Notes under the pieces: generated by a model
Databases searched by the model: none
The model's input: the letters and a program-made list of their open reading frames with translations, nothing else
What the model was told of the DNA's origin: nothing
Part shown: piece after piece, positions 23,898-37,400 of the stretch
Numbering within the stretch: the stretch's first letter is position 1
How the letters are laid out: each line of letters starts with the position of its first letter
Source of the DNA: Siderastrea siderea
Lineage: Eukaryota > Cnidaria > Anthozoa > Scleractinia > Rhizangiidae
Direction of reading: 5' to 3'
Assembly (NCBI GenBank): GCA_964030785.1
Contig: OZ034971.1
Coordinates: 35,095,804-35,159,803, forward strand
Length of the DNA: 64,000 nucleotides
Program-made: the position numbers and the translations under genes

Positions 23898-26800
23898 ACA
23901 GAAGACCCCCTTGTTTGTATATTAGAAGCTGACCAGCTGAAGTGCGTTTCTGAGGGGAAAAGGCCAAACAATAACAACATCATCAACAACAAAACAAACA
24001 AACAAACAAAAAAAACGACAGACTGAAACCTAAGGTGAAGTTGCGGAAGTTCTCGCTAACTGACTTGTGTTAAAAGTAGTGTTGACTTCCTAATTCGAAC
24101 CATTCGTTAACTCAAACAGCCTTTTCGTATGACCTCGAAGCCTTCGATTTTAGGCTCGCGTTCTGCTTACCAAAGTTTGTTTTGCTTTATTTTTTTTTGT
24201 TACCTTTTAGTTCACCCAAGCCGATTTCTTAGTTTCCTTTCCTGTTGAATTAATTAATCCTATTTAGTAGTGGGCGATACATTTACCAGTTACGTCGGAG
24301 AGTCCACACGCCCTTGCACGTAAAAAAAGTTTTGTTAGATTACAAACACATAATTTTCAACATTTAAATTGTTAACCTGCTATAAGTCGCATTTGAGTAT
24401 ATAACACTGTTAATCTGTAAAATGTCGGATCCTTTGAAAGGTGCTAATTACGGAGTGTAGGTCGTGCTTATCTGTATTATTGGGAACTTTATATCACAAC
24501 TTTTGCAGTTCCAGTTACGCCGTTAGGAGGATTATTTCGCCTTTTGGAATCCTTTTCGCTAAGCTTTGGAGGTTTGTTCTCTTAATTAGCTAATTAAAAT
24601 AAACACCCATTTTTGGTACCTCGCAATTTGCAGAACAGAACAACTGAATGGATTGATAGTTAAAACATTCAATCCACAGAAAATCATGATTGGTAGTTAG
24701 AGAAAAGAAACGTAAAAAGAGAGAATCAAGTTTCATAAAAGTGCATTTTGAAAAACTTTGAATGCTGTATAGAAGCAAAAAAGAGGCTTTTAGGCACGAC
24801 AAATACTCCAGTACTGAATGAAAACACTTTCCAAACTTGGCAAAATACCAAAATCTGTCTAGCGTTCTTATTTTAAAGAAACGGAAACAAATGTAAAATA
24901 TCACGAACTGTCTGTCACAGTTTGCTGCATTGACTAATGATCCCTGAAAGACAGAGAACGAAATATTCTGAACGTTGTCCGAATAAACTTGTCGGCGGTG
25001 TTTTAAGGTGGCTAAGTTGATAGGATTCAGTTCATTGGATTATAGAAGGCAGTTCTGTATAGGCAATGTAGTTATAGTTTCTTAGAAACTAAAACTGGAA
25101 AATTCCTTGTTTTGTGATGTAAAACTGTTCTATCAACATTGCCTCCTATTTTTCTTATTGTTATTGTTAGGTCTTAAATGAATACTTCAGTGTTTGATTT
25201 TGAGGATCTAAAACGTCCTTTGGTTGTCCGTGGAGACGACATCTTTCCAGAGCTTAATCCGAGTCTCACGGGCGCCACGAAACAGAATCCTCAATTTATA
25301 AGAGTATTGTCCTCGTGAACTTTCTAAACATAAAACCCTCTCCCGACACGCCTGGAACATGTCATCCCGCAAAAGTAAGAGAGTATGATTATGATCTCTA
25401 AACAGCGTTCTGATTGAGACTGAACACTTTTTATAAAGGAAATAAAGAACAAGTTTTTTTTTTTCTTTTTGCCTTTGGATACCAAAATAACGGCCATTTC
25501 TAAGCTTTCGTGGTTAGATAAATATTAATTTCCGTTTTAAGTCAAAGAAGGGCACCTCGCCAAGGATGAAGATCACATCCTGCAATTCGCAATTTTTATA
25601 TTTCATGGAAAAAGAAAACAAATTACATCCCAAGGCCAACAGTTCTGGGCTGTGACAATTCCCCGAGCGTCCGAAATTATGTAAACCTTCTTCGTGTCAT
25701 TTCATTATACTTGAAGTCATTCAGGAACTGTAGCAGTGAAATTGTTTAAGATTAATTCGCAAACGAGAAACACTCAAAAACCACTTCTTCTTTCCGCCTT
25801 GTTTTCAATGTTTCCGCACGTATGCATCAGAGACGAATCGGAGCCTGGGTGGGGTGAGGTGGAGAAGGATAGGGTAGGGTCGACGGAAATGCAACCCGAA
25901 ATTTGAGGGGGTGGGGACGAAATTAGATCACGGTAGCGCGATTGACGAAATCAAATAAAGAAACAGAGAAAAACGAAAATGTCATTCACTTACATTTTTG
26001 AACTTATCTAAAACCATTTTAATAAAAAGACAACTCCGTGTTTTGAAAAGGGATCGGTGTGTCATAGGTCGAAGTTGCGTGCAAAAAATCCTTGTTTGTG
26101 GCTTTGTTTTCTTGGACGAAGTCTCGAGTTTAAGTGGGATTTGTGTCTTATTCCTTTTAAGCAGATAAACGATTTTTCCTTGGGATTTTCATTGTTAACG
26201 CTTTTATATACTTGCCTTTGCTGGATCGTATTACACAGCTTAAACCACGGACTGTCAGAAATAAGCATTTAATGGCTAGAGGTTTCTTTGGCACTGAGTG
26301 AAATTATCTTGCATTCAAAAATACGGTACTTTTCATGTTACGATAAACGGCTTCAAGGATAGATCTTCTTTTCAGACTGCACAATATTGAGGTAATTTGA
26401 AGATTAGACGCCTAAGATTAATGGTATAATTAGTTTAGACTATAAATTAACAAGCTGTGTAAACAGTTACAATATTCGAACCATTGGACGTTAGCCTGTT
26501 TCAAAGATAAGGATACATAAACAGTTTATATCGAGGCTGCAAAGTTACTCTGCGAAGTTCAAGGCTAAAGTAACCCGTATATTATTTTGCAACGCATGTA
26601 GGAAGACATAAGGCACTAGTGGAAAGTACTGCTCCATGCCTTTCTATTTCAGTGTTGCGCTTCAGGATTTCCTCCCCAGACTAAAACGTTAGAACCACCT
26701 TTTACAGCATAGTGAAATTAAACTAACGCTCATAAATGGCACTGAATGGTCACACTTTAGGATTTCAATCACAGCGGACTCAATCGTTAGAACCACCTTG

Positions 26801-29421
26801 TGCAAAATCAGAAGTGTATACGGCTATTTATTCCCATTGGGCTTGCTGAATATGAAACCGGGATAAGAAGGCGGGATAAGGGAATTATTTATCACTTTAT
26901 TTCATCCAACGCGCGCTCATCCATCGAAAAATTGTTAATTACGACACAGATATCTCGGGGACGATGTGCGCCTCGATGGCTGTTAGTTTATGCACGACTT
27001 GCTTTCATAGAATAATTGTAAACGGTAAAATAAGTTTTTCCCTGCTTCTAAAAGACTCAAATTCGGCCAGTACACCAAACACTCATATTTCCATGTTGAT
27101 ATGCATATGCGCTGAAGTTAAAATCCTCCTCCTTGTACCAACACATCAAAACGTTATAGGTCAACCTTGCTCGAGGAAGAGAATCGAAAAGAGGTATGAT
27201 GGGGTTTCGTACGTTCTCCCCCCCCCCCCGCCCCTTCCAACCACCCACAATCCAACAACCTAGAATTAAGGATCAAAGTGTAAGGTACAACTAATTCGCT
27301 TACCACCGTCGCTTTTATCTTAATTACTCACGAGATGCGTACATCACGAATTCTTTCGTGCAAATCAAACCTACAGCTTACTATTTAACACGAAAAATGC
27401 ACCTCGTAGGATTGGCGATGTTTGTTATTGAAGAGCGTACATAGCCATTGCAATGGCGAACATTGTTCAACGGTCGAACAGCGTTCCGTGGAATTCAGGT
27501 CGCGAGCCTCCAAGTCGAATGCGAAGGCTGTAAAGCTGTAAGCATAAGTTGTTTTTAATATAAATCGGCCCGAACACATGGAGGAAAATTTCATCAGCTC
27601 ATAATTCAAAACTTCAGACAGGCCTTCCGACTAATCGAATTTTGATTGTCTCAGCCAGCGGCTACTTGTTTGGCCATTTAGGCTCATTAATAGTGACAAA
27701 TCGATAACAACGTTTGTTGATTTACGTCACAGCCACTGCCACTCTAGTACCCAGGCCACTCAGGTTCCTTAAAAATCAACATGGCGTTTGTCTAGTGAGT
27801 ACTTTTAGCAAATCCTTACATTTTATGATTGGTAATTCTAGAATGATTTTTTCACTGGGTTACAAAAGCCAGCATTCCAAGAGAGCCTGTTTACTCATCA
27901 ATGGTTTAATTTTCAAATGACACAAATATTCCCATTAGCCAATTTTTCGTGACGTTTAATGACCGAGTTCTCACGACAGATGCGTTGAGGCACACGTTAA
28001 CTAACAAAAAGTCCTCAATTTAATTACGCATCACCAATTACGGGAAATCCAGTTAAGCAGTTGGAAGCGAGAAAAATTTTTCCTATCACGCGTTTGATGC
28101 GGCACGTGAATAAAGGCACACTCACCGGGAGCGGCCAACACAAAATACTTTAATTCAGGTATAAAGACCTAATACACTTGACGTCGAAAGGAAACCGCAG
28201 CTTGCAATTGGTATATTTGAAAACTTTCTCACACTTGCCTCGCCCAACTCTCAAATTGTTTTAAATGACAGCATCATTAATTAAGAAATAACTTACGTTT
28301 TTGATAGAAACAGGAAATATCCGAGTAGAAATATCGCTATTGAATGTTTTTATTGAGCGCAATTTAACGCGTACTCAGGATTTTAAGCACTACATTTTAA
28401 TAAGTATCATCATTGTCGGCAAACTGAATAATGGGCACACGGGTATGCAGAGCTTGTAAGATGAAGGGAAATGTCCTTGTCAGGGGAAAGGAGAATTTAC
28501 CTTTTTGTTTTATTTTCTACATTGTCACTTTAGAACTCAGTTAGCGGCCACAAGCTGGAAAAAGTGGCAGTTGTGTATCATTTCATGAGAGTAAGGGGGA
28601 TGTGAACACTCCTGTAAGCGTATAAGGGAATGTCCTCTCTAACTAAGTATTCTTAGTCTAGCCGTTTTGTTTTGTTTTGTTTTTTTGTTTTTTTTTTGTT
28701 TTTTTTTGTTTTAAGAAATAGGGTGAGAAAAATTATATATGTTGATTTGAAATAGAGTGAAAGTTTCATACTTTCAAATGCAGGGGAACTCGACTGGTTA
28801 AACCTTGGATCGATTTCTTTCTGAATACTCGAAATTATCACAAAAAGGATGCACCCACTTGAAGAAGCTCAAAGTGCAGTCAATAAACAATTTAAAATGA
28901 AGGCTAATGTAACGGCAAACGTCCAGTGCAGTTCTACTAGTCCGATTATTGGCCATTAAATCTACTCTGTACCTTTTGCCACTGTTTTAACGTCGCATTT
29001 TAAATTGTGTTACCTCCACTCATAATTTCGAGATATACTCCGTTCTCACGCCAGCAAAATTCGTCTGGGCCCTTACTTTAGGCCAAACAACGCCTAAGCG
29101 TCTTTGTCTGGTCCGTCACGTAGTACGTCTGTGTCACAAGAGAGACAGGCACAAGACAGATTATGACTCAACACGCGTTTCTTTTCTGCTGGTATAATCC
29201 CTCTTGCACTCATCTGAACAGGCGACTTTTCATACTGACAAACAAAGAGATGCATTCACTAGAAAGACGCACGTAATATGTTGTTTTTTCAAGGTTTTCT
29301 TGAGACAGATTATCCGTCTTTTATTATGGACCACCACATATTTCCTTCCATCATAATTCTGTAAATTTGTAGTGTCTGATGGCAAACGATATCTGGCGCA
29401 CTCACAATTAAGAGCATCACT

Positions 29422-29455
29422 ACCCCCCCCCCCCACCACCACCACCACCACCACC
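29422..29455. repeat. Poly-C and (CCA)n tract
   Basis: Twelve or so C residues followed by about seven CCA units. The open frames reading across it on both strands (poly-Pro/Thr or poly-Trp/Gly) are low-complexity artefacts. Confidence 0.9.
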
Positions 29456-29690
29456 TGTCCCCTGGGTGGAAGGCTGATCCATCGCAGGGTTTCCCCCCCA
29501 ATTTCCTTGCTTTTTTCCCTAACGGGCCCATGGTACCCGTTGATACGCTTGGGTGGAAGGGACAATGTAAAGCAAAAGTGTCTTTTTTGTCTTACTGAAA
29601 AAAAATAGAACTGGCAAGGTGAGTCCTGGCAACAGGACTACTAAGAGAACAACATGATGGTAGATATGAAGTTCGACTGAACTACGTCTA

Positions 29691-29733
29691 CCAGTTCGAA
29701 CGTCCAACGCTCTAACCGGTCAATCAGGTGCTC
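29691..29733 (-). repeat. tRNA-derived SINE fragment
   Basis: On the - strand, TGACCGGTTAGAGCGTTGGA resembles a pol III A-box region and GTTCGAAC a B box, but they are far too close together for a tRNA. Read as a deleted SINE. Confidence 0.35.
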
Positions 29734-31372
29734 TTACTTGTACTTCATTTATGTCTCTGGATAGCCGAGCGGCAAGCGATATGCGATGCAGTGGTCGGGC
29801 GAGCGAAGCGAAGTTAATGCGATCGCCAGCTCCTGGACCGCTCATTGCCTCGTTTTTCGCTCGCCCACTCGACTCACTAAAAAGGAACAGCTAGCAGTCT
29901 ACATTTATTTTGTTCCTCTTTTTCTAACGGATCTCAATGTTTATCACGTAAGTTTGGTATTATGCAAACAAATCATACCTTAGGCGCCAAAGATTAACTC
30001 AAGTTTGTTCCACGAGAAAGAGATAGACCAACATCGCGCAGGACTCTCAGCAGCCGATGTGGTTGACTCCCATTCATTCTCTTTTACACAACGGCTCTCT
30101 GAAGGCAGGGTAGAGAAATCACAGTTTCATTGCCAGGATCATTGGCATTAGAAATTGACGGCTAGTTTGGGGGGGGGGGCGTCTTGCCTTTGCCACATTT
30201 TTGTTTAGTTCATGCTAGAATTTATACACCCCTTTTAAATTTCCTCATTTTCTTATTTTCACATCTTGCAACCATTAACCTTTTGTTGTTCCCAGTCAAA
30301 GTGTCTTCTGAGTTTGGCGGGAGACCCGGCAGCGTTATTACTCCAGTGAAAGCAGACGAGAAGTACTTTCATGTAAAGCTGTTTGTTTTTCAGATATTGC
30401 AAGACAAAATAGTAGACCTTTGGTTAGGTTTGTTGATGCAAGCGTAACCTCTAATCCACCACACAACCCTTGTAAAACAATAGTTAGTGCTCTTAAGTAT
30501 CTGTGTGTTCTCAGGCGCCAGAAAAGCAACTGAAGTACATGCCACTCGTCAGAGGTCACGGATTAAAGGACCCCTTTACAAAACAGAACCCCTTCTGAGG
30601 CCGATTCGACTTTCTTAAATTCTTTGGTGTGGGAAAATTCCTCTTAGTTCATTCTAGGGGGCCCAAACATTTGCCATAATACGACAAATTTGAAAAGAAT
30701 CGCGAATTGTTTGTCGCTTCGAGAGTATTTTAATTATGAACGTTTCTTTTCGCGCCCTAATCCTGTGGTAGGCGTTCAAAAACGCGCGGTACGCCAACAA
30801 AACCGCGGGAAATAGGTGTTCCGATTAGGGATCCAAGATAAACAATTTATAGTCATTGACAGTGACCTCTTATCAGTGATTTAATTTCTAGAGTGAGATA
30901 AGGAAATGACAGACTTTTCGCGTGCCTTCAGTGGTAATATAGTGGAATGCGTACAACACAAGAATAACGATGAAAGTAATTGGTTGAAAAGATGTTTTAT
31001 TGAAGATAAAAAAGTGGAGTATTAGAAGTGTTTTCTTGAAAAGAAATCTTACCAAACCGATAAGGGTGATTTGTTGTTTCGACACACAATTCTATAGCGA
31101 CGGTTCTGTGACATAGTATTCACCTCTCCTAAACAGATCTCTGCATTGTTTAAATGAAGTTTAAATTCAATTAATATCGAAATTAATACGAGGTTAAACA
31201 TTGTTTTTGATTGAGGGAACAGAAGGTTTGAACTGATATTGGCGAGTTATCACAATAGCAACTGATTTTATCCGAGCTTCTCTTAAAGAATATCTAGTTT
31301 ACACAACGGCTTATCTTCTTTCAGGTGCTTAGAGGACAGTTTAACATCAAAGAGGTTCTTCATTTCTGTAAC

Positions 31373-31430
31373 ATGGAAGTCCGCAAATATCTCCTGATAG
31401 TTCTAGTTGTATTTTTGGTCGCATTTCAAG
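31373..31430 (+). CDS. RTK exon 1: signal peptide
   Basis: Begins ATG in context AACATGG and encodes a short charged start (MEVRKY) followed by [12 protein letters not shown], a classic secretory signal. Ends in phase 1 at CAAG|GTAAGT. A CTTTCAG about 50 bases upstream may end a 5' UTR intron. Confidence 0.88.
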
Positions 31431-34400
31431 GTAAGTTGAATTATGTTTCTAATTTTAGTCGTTAGTATATAAATTGTTGTTGCAGCTGACAGTAATCTGC
31501 GGAGTCGGACATAGAAGGGGAAGAATCGTTTAAGTTCTTTCTGCATTAGGTGTCTCCTCCCTGTATCCGGAATACATTTGATTGAGTGAAATAATAAAAT
31601 CCAGCAATTGAAAAATGATCTAGGGTCTTACTAGCTTGCTGGGCAATATAATTTTCGTATTTAAAGTCTTTCCCACATGGAAGCTGGAATCTCTAAAGTA
31701 GGAAAGTATGTCAATTTCATGTCGCTCAAATTTTGAAAAGAAAACTAAAGTCGATTGATTGAAATTGATTGCTCGATAGCTTTCATTTGCATGAACAGTT
31801 ACATCCACAAACCAGACGTCTGAAGCAACTACTACGTACTGAGCCTTCATTCGAATTTTCACGTTTTTGAAAGGACTTCATACTCAGTGGCAAAGTTGGA
31901 ATCGCCTTCTACAGCATAACAAGAAAATTCTGCTCATTAAATTTCATTTAAATGGTCAAACTAAAGGATTTCGTCCGCAGACTCAAAACTAAGAACCACG
32001 TTGTAGTACGCACTATACCAGCAGCACCATAGCAATGAAGTGCCTAGTAGATAGGGGGTGGGGGTACTGCGATACGGAGAAGCTCCCGCGCGAAAGGGGC
32101 GCCTTTTTTCGGTACATGAAAGGGTGTCAAATTTTGGCAGAAATGACAACGCGATACACATGAAACTCGGCTTGCACTCTTTGAGCACCTGAACCTGAAC
32201 AACTGAAAATCCGAGGAAAATGTGGCGATTATACGAAATTCTATTGTTTTCGCTTATCCTTGAGGTATAAGAAATGGGCTGCAATTTTGTTCTAGGTATA
32301 TGAAAGGATACCATGTACCATTTTGGTAAAAATTAGTATATTAAAGGGTAAAGGTTGGAACTGCCTGGCGGAGCCTCCCCGAGAGTACCACCCCCCCCCC
32401 CCCCCCGGCCCAGTAGATTTCATAGTCTTACTCTAACTCTATTAAAGGAATAGTCTCGCTCTAAGGTTGTATTCGCAAAGGTAGAAAACCCTTGTAAAAT
32501 ATTATAAAATAGCGACGCTGAACTGGGCATCTCTGTTTAAATATTGTAAATAAATAAATAAATAAATAAATAAATAGCTTACTATTGTTAAAGCTTGATT
32601 CAATTCATCGGATCCTATTTTAACATAATAACTATCCTTTCTGGCATGGATTTGCTTCGAACTACCCAGCCACACCTAACCAGCCTACTAACCTCGATTT
32701 TTCACCTTGAGGTGAAAACATGTACCGGACAGTCCGGACAATCAAATATTGCCGTATTTTGTGCAATTGTTAACTATTCAATTAATTTTTGAATGTCGAT
32801 TATGTACACATCTTCCAATCAGTTGCAACACTGATTTGTGAATAACATAGGTTGAACTTTTATGCTGTAGTTTCTCTTTACGCATCTCATTGTATAATGT
32901 AATCTCACACAAGTGGCGGGTCGTGTTCGAGTTATCGTTTATTTAAAACATGAGATATGGTATCTATATCTATATCAGTCATTAGCAAATTGGCTAAATA
33001 TGAGTGACTGTTGATAAACAGATGTTTAATTTAGTAGAGAACTCCAAACGGGTGTTTGTAATTTTTTCGATTTTTTTAGGTTTGGGTGAGAGTGCGTCGC
33101 CTCGAACAGTCTCAAAAAACAGCAGATTTTTCTTTGCGGAATATAATTGTTTCAAAAACAGTTTAGAAATCCACAGAGTACAACACGCTTCGCCGTATGT
33201 TCTCTACAGATCCTACCTGATTCGATATAGAGTCATGATATGAATTCAGAGTTCGTATTTGTGAGTCTGTGCATATAATCTAAAGATGTGACCCTTCAAA
33301 GGAAAGCTGTTGAGCTTCACTTTCCTGTTATGATGCTTACTAAGCTATAGAAGGCGGCTCTAACATTTGAGTCTGTCCATGAAATCCCAAAGAGTGGCCA
33401 TTCAAATGAAAAAGCCGTCAAGCAGCATTTTCCTGTGGCAATGTCTGTTGTATTGTACAAGGTGTGCGTTTCTCGAAAGCCCCAAACACGTGCCCAGAAC
33501 GTCATTTTTGAGAATACGAACCACTCCTCCACAAAGATAAGAAACGTAACTTCTAGCAAAGTTTCATGCTTACAAACTTTTTTCTTAACATAACATACAT
33601 TGGAGGTTATCGTGCCTCAAATCGGCCAGTAAAGTTTCGGGGCTTTCGAATGACTCAGTGTCACCATTACAATGGAAGCTATCGAGCAGTACTTTACTTT
33701 CATGTGGTCTTGTTTTTTATGCTGTACAAGGTGGATCTTATTAATGTTTGAGTCTTTGGACAAAATCTCAAGATGTGCACATTCAAGTGAAAGCTGTAGA
33801 GAAGCACTTTCATGTGATGTTATATGTTATGCTGTCTCAATGCTGTTCGTTTTTGAGGAAATTTGTGAACAATTCCAAACGATATTTTCGGACTAAGGCA
33901 TTTTGTGTGAACTTACGAGACACGACCAGAAAAGCAATGCGCAGCCGCGCTCTCGTTCGGCAAAGCCTCAGGCAAAATTAGCTGCAATGAAGTTGGTCGC
34001 CAAAGTGACGAGATTATTTTAAATCAATATATTACTTACCCTAAGAATCTGTCTATTTTGTTACTCCGGCTGACTGGCTGTAAATTACACTCGCGAGAGA
34101 ATAGTCTGTAGACCGGCAGAGAGGGAGGTGGAGAGAAATACTTCAGCTCTGGGCAAGACATGCACGTGGTTTCATGGCAGATGACCGAAAGGGAATGCCT
34201 TATAAGCTCTTTTGGCCGGCCTGTCACTTAAAAGGTCAGGGAAACAACTCTGGCTTTAGCACCCTAATACGGGAGGCTGTTGTCTAGCTTTTGACATATT
34301 TGTCATAATCTTTCGTATTTAAGAAAATCTCGCTGTGTCCTTGCAGGTCCATTTGTTGATGCATCGACCATCATAACACGAGAGGGGCAGAATGTAACCC

Positions 34401-37400
34401 TACCGTGCTCTGCTTCGCTTAAAGGAGGAATGTTGTACAAAACCGTCTGGTTTAACAACACGCGAAAACTTTTAGTCGTCAATCAACATTCACATTCCAA
34501 ATACACTCAACGACCAATTTCTGTGGTTGGAAAGCACTCTATTCGCCTTTTCAAAGTTGATCGACATGATCATGGAGACTACTCTTGTAGGGCTCTGTAT
34601 ATCACGACTGGCCCAGAGAAAATTAAATCCGTCAGAGAAGATGTACTCCTGTTTGTTAAAGGTGAGTCATAGTATAAAAAGTAGACGTATGTTGTTCAGT
34701 AGTTCAGGTAAACAAGGAAAAGCTACAGTAAATGTGTGTTACTTTGGCGAGGCTCATTCCGGGCGAGCCGTAATTAGTGGGTTACACGTGGAAGGTGTAT
34801 CTGCGGTGATGTCGTGGTCATCGCATCGGACTTTCGATTGGAGGGCTAGTGCATGGTTCAAAGCTCCGTCTCTTGCAGTTACGGAGAAACAAAACATAAA
34901 ATATCTGACACATTAATTAAATTTACCCCGCGATTTTCTTCAAGCAATAATGGTTTGGGAATTCTTCGAAATCTTTCTTCAACTGTTTCATTAGTTCAGT
35001 GGATTCTGTTACGTTTGTTTTTTTTTTTCTTTTTGTGGTTGTTGTTGTTGTGTTTTTTTTTTTGTTTTTTGTTTTTTATTATTATTTTTTTTATTTTCGA
35101 CATTGTTAACCATGTTATGACAGTAACTGATTAGGGTTTGTCAAAAGGTATGAACATCGGTTAAAAATTTCAGAATATCGCTTTACCGTGATAGAGATAA
35201 TAAGCCGCTGAATGCATACTTAATTGAAAAAACGTTGACTGGTGAGGAGCATACTGAAAGGTGAACTTGTTTCTATTTTCAAGATCCATGCACATGAGGG
35301 TATCGCCCCATATCTACTCCTCAAGATATTCTTTCAGGTGTCATTTCGTTTGAATGGTTCCGTCAGAATGCACGCTCAGGAAGGAATTGAGCTTTTGAAT
35401 GAAAAACGTCTCGTCCTAGTCAAAATTTGTTTCGGAGCTTTCGAAGTACCCAAAAGTTCTCAGGTAGATCAGCTTATCTAAACCGTATTGAATGTACACA
35501 TGATTTCAATAAGTATCTCTAAAGGAAAACAATAGATAGACTTATCAGTACGTTTTATTTAGAACTTTTCTGCGCCGCCTCGTTTTTGTTTGTACTTTTT
35601 ACCAGACAACGTCTTTTTGTTTTCTTTTCTATAAGGTGTATTTTAAGGTCGGTTATGTGTTCAATGAACTGTATTCATCTTGGCACAAGCAAGATAGCTG
35701 GAGTCTAAGTCCGCTTAGTCTGGAACTTAGACCCAATCCAGACCTTCGGTCTTTGGGGCGGGGAGCCTTCCCGCACGGACTTTAGATGCTTATAACATTT
35801 GTGTAATATGCGAGAAAAAAGTCACCAAACCATTCGACTTTACGTAAACTGATTTTGGAACAGTTTGGTGTGATATATCATTGTTCTTAATATTTGGCAT
35901 CATCATTGCAAAAAACAAAATTAATGAACAAAAACAAAACAAAAAACTCGTCAGGCGGTTTTTTTTTTCAGATTGTTTTTTAATTTTCCTGTATGCTAAC
36001 TTCCTTGCTGCAACATTATTCTTTTGTTTGTTTGTTTGTTTTTCATCAGTTTTGTGTTCTCTTATTGGATTTGATCAGTTTTTGACAATTTTTGGTATTT
36101 GTTCCGAAGTTTTGGAAAAATCATTAAATCACGTTGCGTAACGTTATTCGGTCATGTTGCGGACCTAAGAGGAAACACCCTTGCAAGTAATATGTACTCA
36201 TTTAGTCTGTCTAAGTTACACTGTCATAGCTTTATACTCGGAGGGTGAAGGGGTTGGAGGAAGGCGGACAGAGCCACGGTCTCAGAAAATTAAAGGACTC
36301 TTGGTCTAAATAGAGTTGGAGGTTTTATGGCTGTTTTGAATCCTAACTCTAGAACATTCTTGTCGCCTCCAAGCCTTAAATCTCTTATCCTCTTTCAGCC
36401 CGTCCCATAATCAGGAGTAGAGGTCCATCCGTATTGAACCTGACCAAGTCCCCACAAGGACGTGACCTCATGCTCGACTGCACCGTCAGTGCTTTTCCAA
36501 AAGCTGACGTCAAGTGGAAGAAAGTTGATGGGCAGCTGCCAATTAACAGGTTCAATGAGGAAGCTAATGGAACATTGCTTATAAGAGAAGCTTCCTCCGA
36601 GGACAGTGGAACTTATGTCTGCACTGCAACCAACGAACTTGGAACCGATCGAAAAAACTTCACGATCAACGTGTTTGGTATTTAGACTTTTTTGCCTCTC
36701 TTAACTCCCAGAAATGTCCAAGTGTAAAATTTACAAAGTTTTTCCCAAGTTTTAACTCGGGAAAAACAAGCCCTTTCAGGAAAACGGTGCAGCGTGGGCG
36801 ATCGGGGTATCACGGCAAAAAAGTAAGGTTTATATAGAAATTCGTACGTTTGTGCTCTTTATTGGGTGTCCGAATGATATGCTTTATTGATAAGAATGCC
36901 TGAAGAATTACTTCTTTCGCTTCATACAATCGTCTTTTGTATTGTGCCACAAATTTACATAAGATCCTATGAGAATAAAAAAAATCATCTTGCGGTTAAC
37001 CCTTCCATTTTCTTCCCGCTATTCATTTCTTATGTTACTAGTTAGGAGAAATTGATAAAAAAAATCATGATCATTGGTGATCATTTCTTTTATTCTCATG
37101 ACCCGTATGTTCTATCAAGTACTAATACTGTAAGGAGAAATTAGACGCTTGTCTCTATTAGAACTTAAAGGGTTAAATGGTTGAAGCACCCATATTCAAT
37201 ACAATCAATTCAATACAACCAATCACCGCCCTTGTAAGAGAAGTTATGGGGAGAGAAGGGGGCAAGACTAAGGTCAACAGGGAGACACCCGAGGGAAAAT
37301 GAGAGGGTCAACTAACGGAAATTGGAAAGCTTGTATTTTGCCGCAAGAGGGGATAAGATCCTGAATTGATTTGCATGTATAGACTTCGAACACTCAAAGA

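Larger units (their letters stand above)
23898..31372. other. Upstream of the RTK, no supported gene
   Basis: The stretch holds degenerate ~100-bp dispersed repeats (about 26640-26800), a C/CCA tract at 29422-29455 and a tRNA-like SINE fragment at 29691-29733. A CTTTCAG at 31318-31324 just upstream of the RTK start codon could be the acceptor of a 5' UTR exon. The promoter was not located. Confidence 0.4.

Noticed and set aside
29230..29608. Several overlapping frames of 73-111 codons
   Set aside because: All cross the C/CCA tract and no splice or domain evidence supports any of them.
29691..29733. Possible tRNA gene
   Set aside because: A- and B-box-like motifs are too close together and no cloverleaf can form; read as a SINE fragment.
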